Below are positions 24,318 to 35,317 of a stretch of 64,000 bases of DNA, piece by piece. The stretch's first letter is position 1; each line of letters opens with the position of its first letter. This DNA comes from Brachionus manjavacas. Lineage: Eukaryota > Rotifera > Eurotatoria > Ploima > Brachionidae. The notes beneath the pieces were generated by a model, which was given only the letters and a program-made list of their open reading frames with translations, searched no databases and was not told where the DNA came from. The stretch covers positions 620,001 to 684,000 of the forward strand of contig JAHQIY010000027.1 of the NCBI GenBank assembly GCA_019054805.1, given 5' to 3'. The position numbers and the translations under genes were made by a program.

Positions 24318-24473
24318 GTGCAGCATTCAAAGTTGCATCAAATTTCTAAGTCTGATAAATTTGCAGACTTTAGCAGAAATTAAATTTCAATATAATAGAG
24401 CGAAGCACATTTTGAAGTTATTTTGCACATCTTAAGTAGACATTCATATTTGATGCAACTTTGAATGATGCAC
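24318..24473. repeat. Fold-back/MITE-like palindrome core, copy 4
   Basis: Core of the palindrome described at 5290-5650. Confidence 0.75.
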
Positions 24474-25053
24474 CATGCTCCGGTCACAGAACTAATTTTA
24501 AACTTTTATAAAACAGTTATTTAAATTTTTTACACTTTGTTCTGTTCTTTTGTACTGAACTTCACGAAACCAAATAAAATTAAATTGTACTGTGCATACT
24601 AACAAAAATTAATGGAAAAACGATGTTGCAAAAAGATCTGGATGCAGTGTGTCAATGGATTGATTTGTAGCGCACGGGACTGTGTGCTGAAGACTTTTAT
24701 ATTTTTTTAAATTTGAACAATTAAATTAAATTCAGTTATCTATTAACGATGGCTGAAAATCATTTAGATGATTTAATTAATTGTTTACAAAATATACACA
24801 TAAATACAGTAAAAATAACAACATCTCAAAAAAATTTTCGAATTTTATCTTATGGCTTTTTCTAACTTCGAATTTCATCTAAGTACGAAAAAAAATTTTT
24901 TTTATTTTTTTTATTTTGCTATTTTAATTAGTGCTTTCACTTTTTTTGCTCAATTTACCTGGCTTTTTTAAATATTGCTATTTTAAGTGATTGCCGCAAA
25001 AATTTATACTCAAATGTTTTATTTACGAGAATGTTAGATTCTAGATCCCAATA

Positions 25054-25380
25054 AAACTCTCACCTTTCCCCATCAAATTTGAAAAGGGATGTAAATGCGT
25101 TAGAAAAATAGCAAGAGCAAAAATACCGTTGTTACTAAGAAACATGTCCCATGAAATGAGGTTGACTCGAACGGGACTGACAAGGCTAAGTAAAAGAAAA
25201 GTAAGAAGTGATTTGATTAGGATGTACAAATTAGCGAATAGCTTCAAAGAGGGCTTAGATAGATTTAATGAAATCGGCTGCTACATTTTCATACTGCCAA
25301 ATGGTAGTGATAAGCTCATACACTCTACATGTAAGGTGTCACAGAAAGAATTACTACCACAACTACTACTTATACTTTAA
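25054..25380 (+). pseudogene. CR1-like LINE RT C-terminal fragment, copy 4
   Basis: Identical in translation to 6130-6456. Confidence 0.7.
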
Positions 25381-25686
25381 ATAAGTTTTTAACGATTAAT
25401 TTTATATTTTTATTTTTAATTGATAATTTTTTTCATGGAATTACTAATATTTTTAGGAATTTACCAAAACGATTAAGTTATTTACTTGAATAAATGAATT
25501 TCAAGTAAACGAGTTTGCAGCTTATGTTACAAGAAGAATTGAAGATAGAGGAAGATTATTATTATTAGATATTGAAACGATAAAAAAATAAGGATTCAGG
25601 AAAAAAATTTTATTTTATTTTATAATTTTAAATAAAATTACATTAAATATAATGAAAAAATTTTTTTAAGGCTCTTGAAACTATTT

Positions 25687-25971
25687 TTAACAACCACCAC
25701 CACCACCGTCTCCACCACAACCGCCACCACCACCACCACCGTCTCCACCACAACCGCCACCACCACCACCACCGTCTCCACCACAACCGCCACCACCACT
25801 ATCACCTCCGCCACCACTATTTCCCCCATAACCACTATAATCACCGTAACCACTAGCATTGTTATTAATTGGCTTAGAATGGTATGATCGATTTGATTTT
25901 TGTGATCGTTTTTTTCCTCGGTTAGATTTATCTCGCAACAAATCTAACAGGAAACTTAAACATGAAGCCAT
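25687..25971 (-). CDS. Gly/Cys-rich small protein, copy 4 (three repeat units)
   Basis: Same 94-residue translation as copy 3 (18453-18737), including the Asn variant and three GGGGCGGDGGG-type units. Identity of copies 3 and 4 at protein level fits recent duplication. Confidence 0.62.
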   Translation of the reverse strand: MASCLSFLLDLLRDKSNRGKKRSQKSNRSYHSKPINNNASGYGDYSGYGGNSGGGGDSGGGGCGGDGGGGGGGCGGDGGGGGGGCGGDGGGGGC

Positions 25972-26409
25972 AATAGATCAAATTATCTAAAATAATAAAG
26001 GGTATACATTCTTTTAATTAAAATTTTAAAAATCACTCAGATCTATCAATATTTTTGACTCAACAAAGTGGAATTATAAAATTTGGAATTAGAATATTTT
26101 AAAATAAATATAATAAAACAGAAGATCAAATATTAACGTTTTTATAGATATTTATTTAGAAAAATTCTGTCTCAAAATGAAATTAAAATGAAATTTCAAG
26201 AACACAAACAAATCCGAAATGAAATTAGTGTTTTTTTTGATTTTTAGTCAGAAAAATTATCAAAAAAATTTTCTCGTCAAAAATAAAGGTATTTTTTTTT
26301 CAAAAATACAAATAAAAATTAAAAATCTAAAGGTGTAATTGAAAACTTTCCAAAAATTAAAATTTCTAAATTTAGTTTGAAAAATTAGGAAATTATTAAT
26401 TACTAGAAA

Positions 26410-27487
26410 TTATTTTCGTAGCCAAAAAAAATTCAAAAATTGAAAATATAATAAAAAATAAAAAAAATATAACACATTTGTAATAGAAAGTAAATTTGTT
26501 GTTTGTATTTTTATTGATTTTCGGTGGACGGCCTCTTTTGAGTTTAGTCTTGTAATAGTTATTGTCGAAGTCGGTTGAATGAGCAATCTATTGTTACCAT
26601 TGTTCTCTTGGCTTGATAGCTGTGAAATAGGTTCCATTTGATTATCATGTTGTTGTTCATCGTCCATTGAAATTTGATTTTCAAGATTGATACTTTGTAA
26701 AGCTGTGTTCGTTGGTCCTTTAGATTTTCTAGTCACTAATCCCATATTTGCTTGTTTTTGTCTTCCCCTTTATATGTTTAAATCAATAGATGGAAATTGA
26801 CATCAGCCATGATTGTAAGCCACACTAATGACATGTTTACAAATATAATTTATATTCCAATCTGGACATGAATATTGACTAAGTTGCCATTGATCATTAT
26901 TGAATGTTACATAACGAAGTTCACTACCTGGCACTTGATTTCTTTATTTAATCCAAGTTTTAAGATTGTTGAAATTCATTTTCTTGAGTTCATCATCGTT
27001 TTTTTTATGACGTTGGACCAAGTTGTTTAACTGCACCGAATTCACTTCGACGAATGCATTTTCGATATTGTCTCTCAACCATCGCTTTATACCTTTTAGC
27101 TTGATCGATTGATCAAAATTTTTTTGATAATAATTTATTCTATTTTTCTAAGAAATCTTCTTGATTTTTCCTGATGGACATGTGCAACATCTTTTACAAA
27201 AATTGATGCTCCAGAGTGAGTTAAAGGTTTGAACATGTGAAATCTTTTATCACAACAAGAACATTTGTAAAAGTGCTTTTCGCCTTGTTGTGCTTTCGCA
27301 GACCTCGAATTGTCTTCAAAACTTAAGCACAAGGTAAATGCTTCTTTGTAAGTTTGGAAGTTGTCATGATAAACATATTATTTTTTTTGTTAGGCCTTTC
27401 TTCGATTACAGCATCGTTATTGATGTCGTCATCTCAATTGTTGATAGATCTTAAAATTGATGTCGAAGAGGATTCTGTATTACTCAT
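26410..27487 (-). pseudogene. Mutator-like transposase relic lacking catalytic core, copy 4
   Basis: Same structure as 11979-13032: start at 27487, zinc-finger-like segment 27135-27332, SWIM-like segment near 26840-26900. Confidence 0.72.
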
Positions 27488-28193
27488 TTTAAAATTTACT
27501 TATCAGTATTCCAACTAACTAATAATTCAACATTTAAATAGAAAGATAACACAAATTAGAATAAACTATTCAATATTCTTTAATATTCATCTGCTTTAAA
27601 ACTAATTAATCTGACTATTAACAATTCAATTTAGCTACTAAATAATTAAATTATTCCTTTTCTATTTAGCTGCTTTTTTATTTAAAATTGGCTATCAATA
27701 TAATTAAACTGGCTTCAATGTTAAAAATAAGCTAATTTTTTTTAAATTTTTATACAAATTCTGAAAATTCGGAGACGCAGTTTATAAGAAATTTTTTTGA
27801 AATCTCTTCTTTTTTTTTCTATTACAGTAGTGAAAAACAGGTGGTCCGTGTTTTAGCATAAGCCCCATGGACAAGTATTAGAAAAAAAAAGTCAATTTTA
27901 AAAAAGTTATAATAAAAAATTGAATAAGTTTAAAATTCTATGCATGTAATTAGTAAGTAGTATATCGTAAATATCAAAATTAACTGATCCATTACTAAAT
28001 CTTGAAAAAAAAATCTTTATTTTTTATTATCATATTTTACTAAGCAAGTTTTGATATTTACTGATGCAACCGTAAATATCAAAAAAAAAAACTTTCTATG
28101 AACTTGCATGTCAAGTTGGCGTATTTTCGGACTTATTTTCCTATTACGCTTTTGATTTAGTTCAAAATTGTCATATTGAACTAGAAATTAGAC

Positions 28194-28406
28194 TTGACAA
28201 GACGATCAAAAGCTTTAGACAAAAAATATATCAATAAAATGTCAATCGGTGGTGGTCAAGGAATGATAAGATGTAATTTTACATATCAATGTATTACAAA
28301 TCGATTAGGCTGTAGAAAATCGAACCTCTTGTGTAATTCCAGATGTCATGTATCAAATACAATTTTTTATCAAAATTTACGCTTTATTTCATTTATTTCA
28401 GATTAA
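28194..28406 (+). pseudogene. Cys-rich transposase/integrase tail, copy 4
   Basis: Identical in translation to 2042-2254. Confidence 0.45.
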
Positions 28407-29550
28407 CTATATTGATCTTTTTAATTTCAGTTAATTACGAAAAAAATAGAAAAACAAGAAAAATTGATAATTTTATTTATTTCAAAATTAACGTCTTGTA
28501 ACGTTATTATCGATATTTACGCATTATAAAAAAAAACGAAAACATATACAAGCCGATCAATTGCTAAATATTAAAACCGCCAAAGCGATTTAAAAAGAAT
28601 TATATTTATGAAAACGTAAGAAATTACATTTATACACTCTATTTATCTTATACTGAAATCAACCTTTAGGAGATCATTTAAAAGCTTGTATAGATAAAAA
28701 AAATTCCATTTTTTGTTCCATAGAGGCGACGATTTTATTTATTATGAATTTAACTGAGTCTAAAACACCATTTTTTTTCATTTTTGTAACTAAATTCTAT
28801 TAAGGATTTATTAAGTTTAGGAGGATAGACGAGGCATTAATAAATAACCGCTTTTCCAACATACTAATTTGAGTATAAAAAGATGTGCTGTTTGTGTTAT
28901 TTACTGTATGAGTTCTTATAAAAAAAGTATTTTTCTTCATTTTGGGCTTCTCATTATTTGTTCCAAAAAAAAACGTTTAAAGTTTAAAAAAAATTTGTCC
29001 TATTTACTCTATTCTTACGGCTTCATATAAAGGAGTTACATGTGCATATTTCTTTAAGTCAATGTAACGTTTAATTAATAAATTTTGTCTCGTTTTAAAT
29101 TCGTTTAATAAGTTATTTGTAATAAAAATATCTAATATGTGTCTAAAAGACGATTGACAATATTGCTTGAATTAAAAACTAACAAGGTTTTACCTATTGC
29201 TCCGCTGCCAGAATAATAAAAATAAAATAAAAAGAAATTGGTATTGATTATTTAATTGATTGATTTATTTTATTTATTGTATTGAAAAATTCTTATTAAA
29301 AAGTGATTTTAAAGAATTTTTTTCATAAGTATTGATTAAATGATTTAACGAATATTTCTGTACAGTATGTCACAAAGAGATAGAATCAAACTTTTTTATA
29401 TTTGATTGTTTTTTTGTTCATTATTTCGTTAACTCGGCTATTTCACTTTCAGTCTTTGTCTGATTTTTCAAAAAACATGCAATTTGCCACTTGATCAGTT
29501 ATTTTATTTTTACCCATTTTATAAAATAAATTTTAATAAATTAAAATTTT

Positions 29551-30290
29551 CATAAAATGGTTAGACGTCACAAAATCAGGAACTTATGGTAGAAAGCTTG
29601 CTAGACGAGTTGACAAATATCGAGATAACAATGGAAGTAAGCGACAGCTCACCTGAAAGATTGCCAAAAAAACAAGAAACAAAAAACTGATTCTAACACT
29701 TCTTTAAACATCAATCAATTAGACGAAAGAATCGAACGACTAGAGAAAAACAATAAGTACTGAGGGAAAGTCTTGAGAAGGTACTTCAAATTAGCACAAC
29801 TATTCTAAACCTCTTGCCTTCTCCAAGCTTTCGATAATATTTATCTAAATCCTGATCTAACTGTAGCCCAACAACATAACTTTAAAATATTACGTGAAAA
29901 ATGCAAACAACAAAATGAAAAAGAGTCAGACAAGAACCATGTACATGTGATTCGAAACAACGCCATTAAGAGTGTGAAAAGAAAGGAATCAAACGAAAAA
30001 GCAAGATCCTCAGAACACTAGCAGTAACCAACTCATATTTATCGATACAACTGAATGAAAGTCTTCTAAATAATGATCAAACGCAATCAACCTTAACCAA
30101 AATGTAATTAAAATTGGAACACTCAAATGTAAGAACTTCAAAGCAAATTATGTTTACATCAACGAACTCTTAGAAAAAAATGAAACAATTTTTCCGCAGG
30201 AGACATGGATTAAAACAAATAAAGAGGAAAAATTACTAATTAATCGAGATTTCAAATTTGTGCATAATTTTCTTTTTTTTTGTGTGTCTC
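29551..30290 (+). pseudogene. LINE ORF1 and endonuclease start, with extra endonuclease sequence beyond the array
   Basis: As 3397-4034, but after the ELLEKNETI point (30188) the frame continues with QETWIKTNKEEKLLINRDFK. This is the normal continuation of a LINE endonuclease domain (LQETW is its conserved second motif). Recognisable LINE sequence stops at about 30270-30290. This tail shows what followed the joint before duplication. Confidence 0.7.
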
Positions 30291-30400
30291 AAAACAATTA
30301 AAATTAAATCTTAGACATCTTTAAATAATTTGTAAATTTCGAATTTTTTATTTATATAGGCAAAAGTTAGCAAAAGTCGGTTGATGACTCGATTTATTTT

Positions 30401-30894
30401 TAGGAGTGATGAAATCGAATGAGAATATTCGAATCTTTAATGAATCTCTAAAACATTCAAATTAAAATTTTTTAAAATTCCCTAGACTTGTTTGATTAAA
30501 AATGATCTTAATGTTTACACAATTCTCGGCATAAAATAATTCTCTTTGTGGAAATGACATTGTAGCAGTACAAAAAACTCAATTTGTATTTTATTCCATA
30601 AAATTTAAGCAGGATAATATTCATAGAAAATAGAGAATAAAAACGAAACTCCTAATGAGACTATAATAAATAATGAGGAAGAAACTCCTAATGAAACTAT
30701 ATATAAATATAAATAATGAGTTTTTACTAAATATTTTTTCAAAACTTTACAGGCTTGTGCGGTTGTATACTAATGCGGTCAGGTAGTTAGCCCTACGCGC
30801 CTTCAAAAGAGCCTTTGGTGTAGATGATACTTTTCAACCGCTAACTTTCTACTTCGAATTTTCTACTTCAAAAAAATAATTCGATTTCATCACT
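30401..30894. repeat. Possible 494-bp inverted-terminal element
   Basis: AGTGATGAAATCGAAT at about 30405-30420 is matched by its exact reverse complement at 30879-30894. A short GC-richer block lies inside (about 30770-30840). No coding capacity was seen. A 16-base match over this distance in AT-rich DNA is suggestive only. Confidence 0.35.
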
Positions 30895-31295
30895 AATTTT
30901 CAGTATTTAACTTTCTAAAAGAATGTTTTTGAGTTAAAAAATTTTTCTTATTTCTATTTTATATACATAAATAATTTCAAGATGATTTAAATTATTTAAA
31001 AATTAAAAAATTTGATGAAAATTTTTTATTATGTGAGAATTAATAGCATATTATTATGTTTAATTTTTTTAAAATTATTTATTTAAAAAAAAATCAAAAT
31101 AAATAAATCAAAATAAATAGATTTTTTTTAGCCACTAGTTTCAGTCTTATTCAGTGTCATAACTGAGTATGAGTTGAATGCTAATCACTTAAAATGAATC
31201 GTATTTGAGTGAAAATGTCTGATCATTACCAAATTTTGTTTATCAGCGCTAATTTAACTATACCTTTTTCATCTTATCTATTTGTGGATAATACA
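30895..31295. other. AT-rich stretch without recognised features
   Basis: No coding sequence, RNA gene or clear repeat seen here. Confidence 0.5.
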
Positions 31296-31399
31296 CAGTA
31301 CATTTCAGAACAAAGTTAATAATGTTTCGAAACTTTGCTTGAGTAGTGGTTATGAGCCGCTTAAGGAGCAGCCTTTTAACTTTGTTCTGAAATTTACTG
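31296..31399. mobile_element. 104-bp miniature inverted-repeat element
   Basis: Ends CAGTACATTTCAGAAC and, inverted, CAGTAAATTTCAGAAC, both continuing AAAGTTAA, give inverted termini of about 24 bases with one mismatch. The CAGT start and the TA after the right end suggest a Tc1/mariner-class MITE; the left TA is CA. The interior is unique and non-coding. Confidence 0.65.
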
Positions 31400-32002
31400 T
31401 ATTTCTATGTTTTCTAATTAATTTAATAATTAATGTAAAATTTTATAAAATTAAGGAACTAAAAAAAGGATGAATTTTTTTTCTCTAAGAGGTGAAAGTC
31501 ACAATAACGCATCAGAGTCAACAAATAATGATTTTAAAACAGAAGGAATCTTTTGTTAAAAAGTGATGGTTGTTTGATAACAGAATAATTGAATAATCTT
31601 ATAAAATTTAAAAATTTAAATAGTTGAGATAAAAATCACAATCATTTAAATGATAAAAAATTTTACACAGAGCGCATTTTAAGACATGAAGACATCAACA
31701 CTACTCATTAGTGGAATATTCCGGAAAAAAAATTTTTAAGCTTAATTATTTGGAATCTTTGGTTTACTAAGCCACTTCGAAAATTTATGCTTAACATACT
31801 TGTTTTTTAAAATTAAAATATTTTTTTTTATTTTTTTAAGTTTCAAGATTAATCAACAGGCTAGTGCCCTTATCTATTGAATAGACAGATTAACTCTTCA
31901 TTTATTTCAATTAAAATAAATAATTCATTAAAATACAATATATCAAAATTTTTTATTTAAAAAGATTATTAAAAAAAAAGGAAAGATTAATTAATTTAAT
32001 TA
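31400..32002. other. AT-rich stretch without recognised features
   Basis: No coding sequence, RNA gene or clear repeat seen here. Confidence 0.5.
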
Positions 32003-32289
32003 CCGGGGTAAAACCGTAAATTCTTTTATTTGATCGCTAATTAGTTGTGAGATTTATTTTTTTTTCGAAAAAAAATAAAATAATAAAAGAGAATATTATC
32101 TTTAATTAAAAAAAACTTTATTTAAATAAAAAAACGGTTCAAAAGTTTAAGTTAAAATAAAATAAGATCTTTCATTAACGTTTCAACGCTTACATTGGGG
32201 TATATCCGTGAATTACATTAATTCAAGCAATTAAAATACAAAAAATTTTAAGAAAATATATGTATCCTATTTTAAAACAAAATTTATCT

Positions 32290-32635
32290 ATTTAGAACAC
32301 TTTTTTGAACAAAAAAATTCCATAGTTAAATCAAAGCCTCTTGGAAGGCATTTCCCACAAGACCAATTGTTACATTTCTCACAAGAAATCCATTTGTTTT
32401 GACTTTTCCAAATACTGTTTTACATTTGAAACAACTTTTTTGGTCGTTCAGTGGAGATATTTCAATTTCAGACTCTTCTTCATCTTCTTCATCTTCTTCA
32501 TCGCTGATTATTGTCACTTTTTTTCCTCTTTTTGTTCAACTTTTTTGCCTCTTCATCTTCTAATTGTTTCAAAACTTGATTCTCAGTCAAAACTTCACCG
32601 TACTTTCTTTTAATCCTCGTTTTTTTTGTTGACGT
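32290..32635 (-). pseudogene. pogo-type transposase C-terminal remnant
   Basis: Minus-strand frames give an acidic run (SDEEDEEDEEESE), then CFKCKTVFGK and, after a shift, a C..W.C..C stretch ending near 32320. An acidic linker followed by a small Cys pair motif is the common tail of pogo/DDE_1 transposases. It follows the HTH remnant at 32640-32957 with the whole DDE domain missing. Confidence 0.5.
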
Positions 32636-32639
32636 TTTC

Positions 32640-32957
32640 TCTTTATTTGCTGAAATAGTGTTTCACAAAGTTTCTAATGCTAGCAAAATTAATACCATGA
32701 CCCCAATCAGCTAATTGTTTGATCACTTCAACTAAAAGCGTTTCAAATTCTTTAGGGATCCATGGGGTAGTACCTTTACCATTTGCAGGTCTTTAATACT
32801 TTTCATTGATTCGGTCGTTAAGTGTTGAATATGGAATGTTAAAGCGCACAGAAGCTTGATGTTTTTTTAATTTTTTAGCTTCAATTTCGGCAATGGCTAT
32901 TTGTAAAGTTTCTTCGCTATAAGCTTTTTGGGTTTTTTGGAAGTTACTTCTCGGCAT
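32640..32957 (-). pseudogene. pogo-type transposase N-terminal Psq HTH remnant
   Basis: From the ATG at 32957 the frame reads MPRSNFQKTQKAYSEETLQI, then AIAEIEAKKLKKHQASVRFN and IPYSTLNDRINEKY. This is a typical Pipsqueak-type HTH at the start of pogo-like transposases. One stop at about 32795 is followed by GKGTTPWIPKEFETLLVEVI, matching the segment just before the DDE domain in that family. Confidence 0.72.
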
Positions 32958-33159
32958 TTTTAAAAAGTTTTTTTTTTAAATATCAATCAAATAGAAAATT
33001 CACACTATTTATTGCAATAAATGAAATTAACGGTTTATCCCAAATCCCATTTTTTTCTTAAACTTATTTTATTTTAAAATAACAGAAAATCGGATATATT
33101 TTTTTTATTTTTTTTCAAAGAAGAATTCACGATTTTACCCCATTAACGGTTCATCCCTG

Positions 33160-33610
33160 AATTACAATAATTGATTTGTAAAAGTTTTTGTAAACCAATT
33201 TAAATTTATCAAAAATTTTAATTGATTTAAGAAAAATAATATCTATATTATTATAAATAGATGTTTTGAAATGATTGAAAGATAAACACAGACGATCAAT
33301 AACAAAATTAATTAAATTTTGGAAGAAAATCATAAAAAGTTAGCTCTCCAAACTTTTTGTTTGTTTTTGGTACAATTAAATTATTTTTATTTCTTAAATT
33401 GTATTTAAGGTTTCTAATTTCATTTTCTTTTAAACTTTCTTTTAATAAAATAGGACCATTGTTCAGTTTAAATATTTTAAAACCAAAGTTTAGCAGTCTA
33501 GATAAAAATCTGTGTTGGAACCCAAATGATCCATATTCCTCAAGAAAGATATTTAAATCGTTATATTCAAAATTTGAAAAGTCAAATTTAAACAGTTTAA
33601 ACAAGGCAGA
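33160..33610 (-). pseudogene. LINE RT C-terminal fragment
   Basis: Minus-strand frames read EEYGSFGFQHRFLSRLLNFG, then NLKYNLRNKNNLIVP, FGELTFYDFLPKF and a Lys-rich end KIFDKFKLVYKNFYK. The YNLRNKN...FG..TF motif is the usual ending of one invertebrate LINE family's RT ORF. One frameshift lies near 33310-33330. No catalytic part is present. Confidence 0.6.
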
Positions 33611-33969
33611 ATAAAAATATGTTTTTCTGGTTAATTATACACGGTAAAAAATACCCACTTTTTTGGATATTGTTTGATTATAATTTCGCATTTTGAACAA
33701 GATAAAAGTATTTTTATTTCATAACTAATTTAAGGATTGAACAATTTTGAATTCAAGTTTTTAATTTAACTAAAGAAAAAATCTAGACAAATTTTTAATT
33801 TTGGATTTATTTGGCAAAATGTATTGATTTACTTTTTAGTTTTAGTCGTGTTGAAAAATGTTTCTAATCGTTTAGGAATTTTGGCTTAGATCATAATATT
33901 TTATTATAAAATTCTTATCTGACAAAAAAAATCATTTATTTAGCCTATTTTTTTCTCTCTTCTCAAACA
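33611..33969. other. 5' flank of the PGAP4-like gene
   Basis: AT-rich; it presumably includes the promoter of the gene starting at 33970. No specific promoter motif could be defended. Confidence 0.4.
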
Positions 33970-35160
33970 ATGTCATTGAATCTAAAAAAAATTTTTATAT
34001 TCATTCCCATTACGTGGTTGCTCTTAGTTTCAATCAATCACCTAAATCCAAATTCCAAATTTTCCTTGTACAGACTTGACTTTGAGAGATACAAAGAAGC
34101 GTACAGCTCCTTGGCCCAGTCGGCCTCGGAGGCAAAGACCCGGCTTGAAAAATGGCTAGCAGCCCGACCAAATGAACACCTTCTGTTCGGATTGAACACA
34201 ACCAACTACTTATGTGTGGGAGTCATATCAAAGAAACGAATTGGGTCTGGCGACAACTATGTCAAGCCGGCTCTGATGTCAATCATGACGCGTGTTGCAT
34301 TCCAAAGACAAGATAAAATTCGCCTAGTGGCATTTAACACCGAGCCTATTCCGAGCCACAATGGTCATCTGCTCGATTTCGAGCCCTTAATTCAAATTGT
34401 AAACTTAACATCAGGTCTCAAAGGACACAAATCAAAGGTTATTGAAACTCTGGACTATTCCTACTGTATGAAATACTTCATCAATCTAAAATGTAAGTAT
34501 TCTCTATTTGTAGAAGACGATGCATTATTTGGCTCAAACTGGTTCGAAATTCTTGACAAAGAAATAGGAAATGTTCAAAATTCACGCAAATGGCTAATGA
34601 TAAAACTGTTCACAGGCATCGTGTTCTTTAACAATGACTGGATGCAATTGAAATACACCAGGGTTATTTTGAAAGTATTTTTCAGCTCAGTTGTTTTGAC
34701 TTTGGTGGAAATTTTATTTTTCAAATTATTTTTTAAACATGTTTTTAAATTTAATGTATTTGTTTTGTTGATCAATGCAGGTTTTCAGGCGTGCTTTTTA
34801 AATTCGAGCAGTACGGCGCCGTTCGGAAGTGGTCTGAGAGTGCAGAGAACTGGCTTTGGATCAGTGGCGGTCTTGTATCCCATTCAACATTTGGTCCCTC
34901 TTTCCCAGTATTTAGAAGACACTGTTTTGAATTATGTTCACAAAAGGTCGCATTTTGTCGAGCCAAAAGATATTCTGATGGAAATTTATAGAAGAGAAAA
35001 AGGCCTCGATGAAATGATTTTGGAGCCCTCTTTGGTCCAACATACTGGTTTTTACTCGAGCCTAGAGCAAAAAAATTCAACTTACAAAAATTTTCAAAAA
35101 ATGTTTAAGTCATTGACGTTTGCTGACGATTTTAGAAAAATTGAGTTTGACTGGAAATAA
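33970..35160 (+). CDS. PGAP4: PGAP4/TMEM246-like Golgi GPI-GalNAc transferase
   Basis: A single open frame of 396 codons. An N-terminal membrane segment (residues about 7-24) is followed by a luminal glycosyltransferase region. YSLFVEDDALFGSNWFEIL (EDD at 182-184) is the metal/sugar-nucleotide acidic motif. KWLMIKLF follows, then two adjacent hydrophobic segments (about 232-254 and 256-276), then SVAVLYP and EPSLVQHTGFYSSL near the end. Vertebrate PGAP4 has about 403 residues and the same unusual plan: a tandem membrane hairpin inserted in the GT domain. It adds GalNAc to the first mannose of GPI anchors in the Golgi. The call rests on this architecture and motifs from memory. The T-rich segment 34675-34788 is 114 bases, starts GT and ends AG, so it could be spliced as an in-frame intron; the family plan argues that it is coding. 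An AATAAA overlaps the stop codon (35156-35161). Confidence 0.8.
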   Translation: MSLNLKKIFIFIPITWLLLVSINHLNPNSKFSLYRLDFERYKEAYSSLAQSASEAKTRLEKWLAARPNEHLLFGLNTTNYLCVGVISKKRIGSGDNYVKPALMSIMTRVAFQRQDKIRLVAFNTEPIPSHNGHLLDFEPLIQIVNLTSGLKGHKSKVIETLDYSYCMKYFINLKCKYSLFVEDDALFGSNWFEILDKEIGNVQNSRKWLMIKLFTGIVFFNNDWMQLKYTRVILKVFFSSVVLTLVEILFFKLFFKHVFKFNVFVLLINAGFQACFLNSSSTAPFGSGLRVQRTGFGSVAVLYPIQHLVPLSQYLEDTVLNYVHKRSHFVEPKDILMEIYRREKGLDEMILEPSLVQHTGFYSSLEQKNSTYKNFQKMFKSLTFADDFRKIEFDWK

Positions 35161-35317
35161 ATTTTTATGCTTTTGTAGAGATGTTTTTATTGGAATTAAA
35201 CAATCTTTGAAAATTGCTATTTGAAGTTTACAGACAAAAGCTAATTTTGCAGCATCTTTTTAATTTTCGATTCAGGAGAAAAAATAATTAAACTGGTTGC
35301 AAATTTAATTAAAAATC

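Larger units (their letters stand above)
1..30188. repeat. Tandem array of a ~7.2 kb TE-rich unit (five copies, left one cut by window edge)
   Basis: The same ordered blocks recur head to tail. Unit joints, taken where the sequence GAAACAA changes partner, fall at 4034/4035, 8533/8534, 15722/15723, 22951/22952 and 30188/30189, giving units of 4499, 7189, 7229 and 7237 bases. Copies differ mainly in homopolymer lengths and rare substitutions, so the array is young or kept homogeneous. Diagnostic variants group copies 0-2 against copies 3-4. The left edge lies outside the window. Long-read spanning would be needed to exclude a copy-number error in assembly. Confidence 0.95.
22952..30188 (+). 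repeat. Array copy 4, complete, 7237 bp, right edge of array
   Basis: The last unit. At 30188 it does not join to another RT tail but continues into intact LINE endonuclease sequence, marking the ancestral right border of the duplicated segment. The stretches 27490-28190 and 28410-29550 hold no recognisable coding sequence. Confidence 0.95.
32003..33159 (-). mobile_element. Degenerate pogo-superfamily DNA transposon with subterminal repeats
   Basis: The ends share GGGGTAAAACCGTAAATTC (left) with GGGGTAAAATCGTGAATTC (right, inverted). The right end extends to CAGGGATGAACCGTTAAT, which the left end lacks. Further motifs of the same type lie inside (GGGGTATATCCGTGAATT near 32197; AACGGTTTATCCC near 33029), forming a subterminal repeat set. 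The enclosed minus-strand coding remnants are described separately. The element is truncated at left and internally deleted. Confidence 0.65.

Noticed and set aside
1-30188. Reading the array as a functional multigene operon or defence system
   Set aside because: All blocks except the Gly-rich gene are truncated, frameshifted transposon fragments of different families on both strands.
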